64,000 bases of DNA from Lycium barbarum (Eukaryota; Streptophyta; Magnoliopsida; Solanales; Solanaceae): assembly GCF_019175385.1 (NCBI RefSeq), contig NC_083344.1, positions 8,584,725 through 8,648,724 of the forward strand. Direction: 5' to 3'. The notes beneath the pieces are model-generated. The model was not told the DNA's origin. It did no database searches and saw only the letters and a list, made by a program, of their open reading frames with translations. A program made the position numbers and the translations under genes. Positions 49,851 to 64,000 of the stretch are shown one piece after another (within the stretch, counting starts at the first letter, position 1; every line of letters begins with the position of its first letter).

Positions 49851-49856
49851 TTTATT
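49851..49856 (-). terminator. Probable TPI polyadenylation signal
   Basis: AATAAA on the minus strand, about 110 bases after the TPI stop codon. It is the nearest canonical signal; the cleavage site itself cannot be seen. Confidence 0.55.
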
Positions 49857-49963
49857 TAAAATGAAACCTTTGCGCTTAACAGGTATTCTTGAAGCTGATT
49901 TACTATAAACATACAAACATTCTGAGAAAAGATGGTGGCTCCTAGTAGCAAGTTTTACTCCAA

Positions 49964-59481
<9,518 letters not shown>

Positions 59482-59557
59482 TGTTTTCTTTGAGAAGAAG
59501 ATAGAAGGATGCGTTTTTTGCTGCAAGAATGCACTAGAACAACATTTGAAGAGTTGC

Positions 59558-59565
59558 GCTATTTA
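59558..59565 (-). promoter_or_regulatory. TPI TATA-like box, copy nearest the gene, also the MITE's TSD
   Basis: Minus-strand TAAATAGC lies about 80 bases upstream of the TPI ATG. The same 8 bp at 59736-59743 is preceded by CA, so the ancestral promoter read CATAAATAGCGC, a good plant TATA box. The MITE insertion duplicated it. Transcription start is not visible from sequence; the TATA role is inferred from position and form. Confidence 0.6.
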
Positions 59566-59735
59566 CCGTGGCGGAGCCGGAATTTTCATCCGGGGTTCAA
59601 AAATTTTAAAAGGTAAATATACGAAAGAAATCAGGTTCAACACTGCTATATATACATAACAAAATAATTTTAACTTTAAAAATACACTGTAATTTTTCAT
59701 CGAGAGGGTTCGGAGCCAACGTGGCTCCGCCCCCG
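59566..59735. mobile_element. 170-bp hAT-like MITE in the TPI core promoter
   Basis: Ends CCGTGGCGGAGCC and (reversed) CGGGGGCGGAGCC, with the 8-bp TSD GCTATTTA on both sides (59558-59565, 59736-59743). An 8-bp TSD and this size fit hAT-derived MITEs. The inner sequence (GTAAATATACGAAAGAAATC, CACTGTAATTTTTCATCGAG) is the family also seen at 48399-48575. It separates TPI from its upstream promoter by 170 bp. Confidence 0.85.
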
Positions 59736-59743
59736 GCTATTTA

Positions 59744-60918
59744 TGGCTTGTTGTACGTCATTTGAAATCATGTTATATTTAAAGTTAGGAATTTTATTTA
59801 GACGTGTAATTTTGATTTCTCAAGTTATACTTTTTTTTTTTTCACAAGCATGGAAATTTTATGATTTGTGAATACTAAATGAGCATATCATAGTTCAAAA
59901 ATAGGGTATCGGCATATTCGAAGGAGCTGCATTAATAAATCACATATCTACATAAATGCTCGCAATTACATATATTACTAATTTTTAAATGCACACAATT
60001 TTACAAAGACCCACTAGTCCAATATACAATAATAGTATTAGCTATTTTTTAATATAATTCTCCTACATGATACCGACAATCTCTTCATGCGGAGCATGAG
60101 TCTTTTTTTAAAAAAAAAAAATTATGAATCTTTTTTGAAAAGTATAAACTTATGGGCCTAGTTTTAAATTTTAAAAATTAAATCACAAACTTAGAGTTGA
60201 AATTCTTCCTTTTCGGTGAATTTGGGATTTGAAATAACAATTATAACTTGAAGATGAAATTTAGTTCAAATGTCATAAACAAATATTAATTTTAATCAAA
60301 ATTTCAAATTTAAACTCCAAATTGCATTACCAAACTGTTGATTTATATGGAATTAGCGTTGAAGCTAGTAGAAGACTTTGCCGATGCGCATACAAGGAAA
60401 GAAGAAACATCCAAATCAAATAAAGTTTGATCATTTTTTGGGTACGATTAATGAAATCAACTGGTTGGATTCAACTACTAAAGGGCGGCAACTACTCCTG
60501 TATAAACACAATATGATCAAGCTTTGTAGCTTAATTACAACAAAAAATCACAACACTAATTCACCGTTAGAATTTAAATATGCCCTCGCATGATCCCAAT
60601 TTATGGAGAGGTTTCATTCTTTTGTCCCCTTTTTAAAAAAAAAAAATATAATTGTGAGACTTTTAGCCTGTTTGACCAAGTTTTTAGGAGGTTAGTGTTT
60701 ATCTGTAAATTATTTTTCTAATTTTCATCTACACACTTCAAAGTCTTGAGACCTTATGAAATTTTCAGGGTCACTACAGCGGAAGAAGATGATGAATAGT
60801 GATGGTGGGTCATTAATTTTTAATTATGGTGTAGCAGTTGACATTAATAATATTTATAAATATAGTAAACGAACCAAAGAATTATCAAAGCGACGAATTT
60901 AAAACTTTGGATTACAAA
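59744..60918. other. Upstream region of TPI, up to the Copia LTR
   Basis: AT-rich, with no gene; a frame at 60378-60593 has no domain. It should hold the distal TPI promoter. ACGTCA is present at 59755-59760 (minus-strand TGACGT), a bZIP-type core, 10 bases beyond the duplicated TATA. Confidence 0.5.
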
Positions 60919-61229
60919 TGTTGGAGAACATTATCTTGATTACAGAACACCTTAATAATATGGAATTGCTTATTCTGAGTTGTTTGTGATGGAATTGAAT
61001 TATTGAATGTAGATTGAACTTGTTCAAACTAATTGGAACTAAATTTTGGGATTGATAACCGTTGTATTTTGTCATTATTATGTACAGCTAGAATATTAGT
61101 CATTATTATGTACAGCTAGAATATTTCCTAGAATATTATGTACAACTAGAATATCTCCTAGAATAAGGTAAGTCTTTGTATATATTGATGACATTCGATC
61201 ATAATCAATCAAGGAATTGATTTCGTACA
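60919..61229 (+). repeat. Copia 5' LTR (311 bp)
   Basis: Begins TGTTGGAGAAC and ends TTTCGTACA, directly before the primer-binding site. A 27-bp motif (GTCATTATTATGTACAGCTA) is tandemly repeated at 61071-61160, with a third, shortened unit. Confidence 0.8.
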
Positions 61230-61240
61230 TGGTATCAGAC
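61230..61240 (+). promoter_or_regulatory. Copia primer-binding site
   Basis: TGGTATCAGAC immediately follows the LTR, matching the site that pairs with the 3' end of initiator methionine tRNA. Confidence 0.88.
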
Positions 61241-61368
61241 TAGGTTTTCCTTCTCCACAAAACCCTAACCTAGCCGCCACCCTAACCCTAGTCGGCCGCA
61301 CCTCCCCTCTCCCCTTCGTTCCTCTTCTTCCTCCAATTATTTCTCCTCCCTTCGTCTTCAAAGCCACC

Positions 61369-64000
61369 ATGACTGACACAGGATCAAAGTTTCACTCTGC
61401 CCTCTCCATAACCAATGTCAAATCTCTCGTTCCTTTCACATTGGACATTGAAAATGGTCCATATCATTCATGGGTGGCGTTATTTAAGGTGCAAGCCCGA
61501 GTGCATAACCTGATGCATCACATTATCCCCCCTACAGAGGCCACGGCTAAGGCCAAAATTGATGTCTTACAGGCAGCTGATCCTGAATTCTATGATCGTC
61601 TTGATGCGGCAGTCTTACAGTGGATATATGGTACGATCTCTCCTGAATTACTTCAAGTCATATTGGTGAAGGATGATACCGCGACGAAAGCCTGGCAGAG
61701 GTTGGAGGCCATCTTTCAAGACAACAAGGGTTCCAGGGCAACCCATCTCGAGTAAGAACTTACTGTTGTCTCTCTCAAAAAAATTTCAAGTGCGGATGCG
61801 TAATGCAACCACATGAAAACCTTGGCGGATAGGCTGGCTGATGTGGATGCTCTGGTGGCCAATAGTCGCCTTGTCTTGCGGCTCATTGGTGGTCTTCCAG
61901 AGGCCTACTCTGGCACAGTGGATTTTGTCCAAAATCAAGACCCATTACCACCTTTTGAAAGCGTTCGATCCCGAATAAAACTGGCCGAACATACGCTCAA
62001 AAATCGTCTCTCCAAGGAAGCCGACGGGAATGCGGCTTTTATTGCCTCTACTGGCGGTGCCCAACCAGGTAACATGGACCATGTTAACTCCAACTCTCAG
62101 AATATTTTTTCTTCAAGTTCCAATCATGGCAGGAATAATAACAACAAGAACAAGAAGAAAAATAATAATGGAAAGAACAATGGGCAAAACCGCAATAATG
62201 GCCGCGGTGGGGGTGGCCTGAACGCTGGCCTCGGCACCAACCAGTGATCGACTGGCGGTACCAGTCAGTGGCAGCAGCGCCACGTTCTCCTCCCGTACCC
62301 TCCATATGGGCAGTGGCCGACACAGTGGGCTGCTCCACCATGCCCCTACCCGACTGCTCCACGGCAGCAGTCCCGACCGGCGATGCAGCCCGGTATTCTC
62401 GGGCCCAGACCTCAACAGGCCTACGCGGCCTCGGCAGCCCAGCCCCATACTGGCTACACTCCGACGGACATTGAGGCGGCAATGCATACTTTCTCTATCG
62501 CTCCACCGGATGGTAATTGGTATATGGATACCGGTGCAACATCACATATGACCTCGGACCAAGGTACACTCTCATCTTATTTTAATTTGAGCAATAGTAA
62601 TCATCGCATTGTTGTTGGTAATGGGCATGTAATTCCAATTCATGGTTTCGGGAACACTACTCTCTCACCTCCACACCCCCCTCTCACCTTAAATAATGTA
62701 TTGCATGCACCCAAGCTCATTAAAAATCTTATCTCCGTCCGAAAATTTGCCATTGATAACTGGGTTTCTGTTGAATTTGACCCGTTTGGTTTTTATGTGA
62801 AGGATTTTCAGACGGGGAACAAACTAATGAGATTTAACAGTAGCGGGGACCTCTATCCACTCTCCACCGTCATCCAGGCCTCGCCTTCAAAATCTCCCTC
62901 CGTCTTCACTGCTTTGTCTCCTGATTTATGGCATCGTCGTTTAGAACATCCGGGAGCCCAAACTTTACGCTCTCTTCATAGCAAGCATTTTATTGAATGT
63001 AATAGGAACAAACAGTTTTTATGTTCATCTTGTACTTTGGGGAAACAAGTTAAATTACCTTTTTATGAATCGATGTCATTCACTGCTTTTCCATTTGACA
63101 TAGTTCATAGTGATCTTTGGACGTCGCCCGTAGCTAGCTCTAATGGGCATCGTTACTATGTACTATTTCTTGATGATTTTAGTAAATTTTTGTGGACTTT
63201 TCCTATCTCTAAGAAGTCTCAAGTTTACTCTCTTTTCACCTCATTCCATGCTTTTGTCAAAACTCAATTTGAAAGGTCCATTAAAAATTTACAATGTGAC
63301 AATGGGAAAGAATTTGATAACGGGCCACTTCAACTATTTGCTCAAAAATATGGGATGCAATTCCGCCTCTCTTGCCCTCACACATCTCCTCAGAATGGAA
63401 AAGCCGAACGTCACATCCGATCCATAAATAATGTAATTCGGACCCTGCTCACCCATGCCTCGATGCCCCCCTCTTTTTGGCATCATGCACTTTCTATGGC
63501 TACATACCTTTTGAACATTCTCCCTACTAAAGTTCTAGGATACTCTTCCCCTACTCAACTCCTATACCAAAAAAATCCTATCTATTCCCATCTTCGGGTT
63601 TTTGGGTGTCTATGTTTTCCTTTGTTTCCATCCACCACCATTCATAAGTTACAAGCATGGTCCACTCCTTGTGTCTTTCTTGGGTACCCTTCCGATCATA
63701 GGGGATATAAGTGTTATGATATGTCAACCCGGAAAATTTTCGTTGCCCGTCATGTGGTCTTTGATGAACACACATTCCCATTCTCAAAACTTCATACTCC
63801 TACATCTCACACGTATGAATTTTTGAACCATAATGTTAATCCATACATCATTCATCATATGCAACGAAATTCTGGCAATACATCTCCCAACGCTCTAAAT
63901 CCCCACCCACCTCCACCCCCGGCTCCACCCGCGGCCACTCCTAGTCCCCAGCAGCATCCCCCCCTCCCCCCCCGCCGCAGGACAGCCCTCCCACTGCTCC
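61369..64000 (+). pseudogene. Copia gag-pol polyprotein, partial, three nonsense codons in gag
   Basis: ATG in a good context (GCCACCATG). One frame runs to the window edge, with stops only at 61753-61755 (TAA), 61801-61803 (TAA) and 62245-62247 (TGA), all in gag. Gag (residues 1 to about 290) has WVALFKVQARVHNLMHHI and LIGGLPEAYSGTVDF, then an Asn/Lys/Gly-rich tail without a CCHC knuckle. Protease: WYMDTGATSHM, active Asp387. Integrase: zinc finger H522, H527, C552, C555, with the usual GH changed to EH (RRLEHPG). The catalytic D582, D644 and E680 have the DD35E spacing, followed by the GKAERHIRSINN and FGCLCFP motifs. From 62248 the frame is open for 584 codons. A proline-rich stretch at the end precedes the RT, which is outside the window. 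Confidence 0.9.

Larger units (their letters stand above)
60919..64000 (+). mobile_element. Ty1/Copia LTR retrotransposon, 3' end outside the window
   Basis: 5' LTR 60919-61229, primer-binding site from 61230, then a single gag-protease-integrase frame to the window edge. RT, RNase H and the 3' LTR lie beyond 64000. The domain order (protease, integrase, then presumably RT) is that of Copia. A gag without a zinc knuckle and with an Asn/Gly/Arg-rich tail resembles the Ale/Retrofit lineage. Confidence 0.92.

Noticed and set aside
62084..62487. Two minus-strand frames of 124-132 aa
   Set aside because: They are shadows of the Copia gag tail on the opposite strand.

Overview
The window is plant nuclear DNA, most likely from a Solanaceae species. 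The evidence is several TS-type tRNA-derived SINEs ending in TTG repeats, other repeats I recognise from Solanaceae genomes, several-kilobase Tekay/Del-like chromovirus LTRs, plant splice sites, and an intact nine-exon plant cytosolic triosephosphate isomerase gene. I cannot assign a genus. Only one ordinary host gene is visible. Most of the rest is transposable elements, many of them nested, and element ends could often be fixed by matching target-site duplications (TSDs).

Layout. (1) 1-2704: AT-rich flank with an LTR-like relic and a 5'-truncated TS SINE bracketed by a perfect 17-bp TSD. (2) 2715-11619: a complete 8.9-kb Mutator-like element (MULE) with 199-bp terminal inverted repeats and a perfect 10-bp TSD. 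It carries a plant-mobile-domain (PMD) gene, broken by one nonsense codon, and an open three-exon MuDR-type transposase of 895 aa. Two families of nested palindromes occur, one upstream of each gene. (3) 11630-12715: short intergenic DNA. (4) 12716-43249: a rearranged chromovirus block. Direct repeat A (12716-14918) and repeat B (40852-43249) flank, in order, an inverted LTR fragment, pol (cut by two large LTR-element insertions), a forward LTR and the start of gag. Inside this block are at least three solo LTRs, a 740-bp LTR unit and two larger LTR-bounded insertions, each with a 5-bp TSD. Two of the solo LTRs are nested a further level down. (5) 43250-49963: intergenic DNA with MITEs. (6) 49964-59481, minus strand: cytosolic triosephosphate isomerase (TPI), 254 codons, all catalytic residues kept. 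Introns 1 and 5 are each about 3.4 kb and full of SINEs, MITEs, a TRIM-like unit and a LINE relic. A 170-bp hAT-like MITE sits in the apparent TATA box. (7) 60919-64000: a Ty1/Copia element running off the window, with LTR, primer-binding site, gag carrying three stop codons, then an open protease-integrase frame.

How the parts work together. The MULE has everything expected of an autonomous element except an intact PMD gene. The chromovirus block is dead: it has stop codons in gag, pol and the chromodomain region, and a D-to-N change at an integrase catalytic position. The nesting order is readable: the chromovirus came first, then the LTR elements in pol and in its LTR, then the solo LTRs inside the 12.6-kb insertion. 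TPI is the one conserved housekeeping gene, and it has stayed intact despite heavy insertion into its introns and core promoter.
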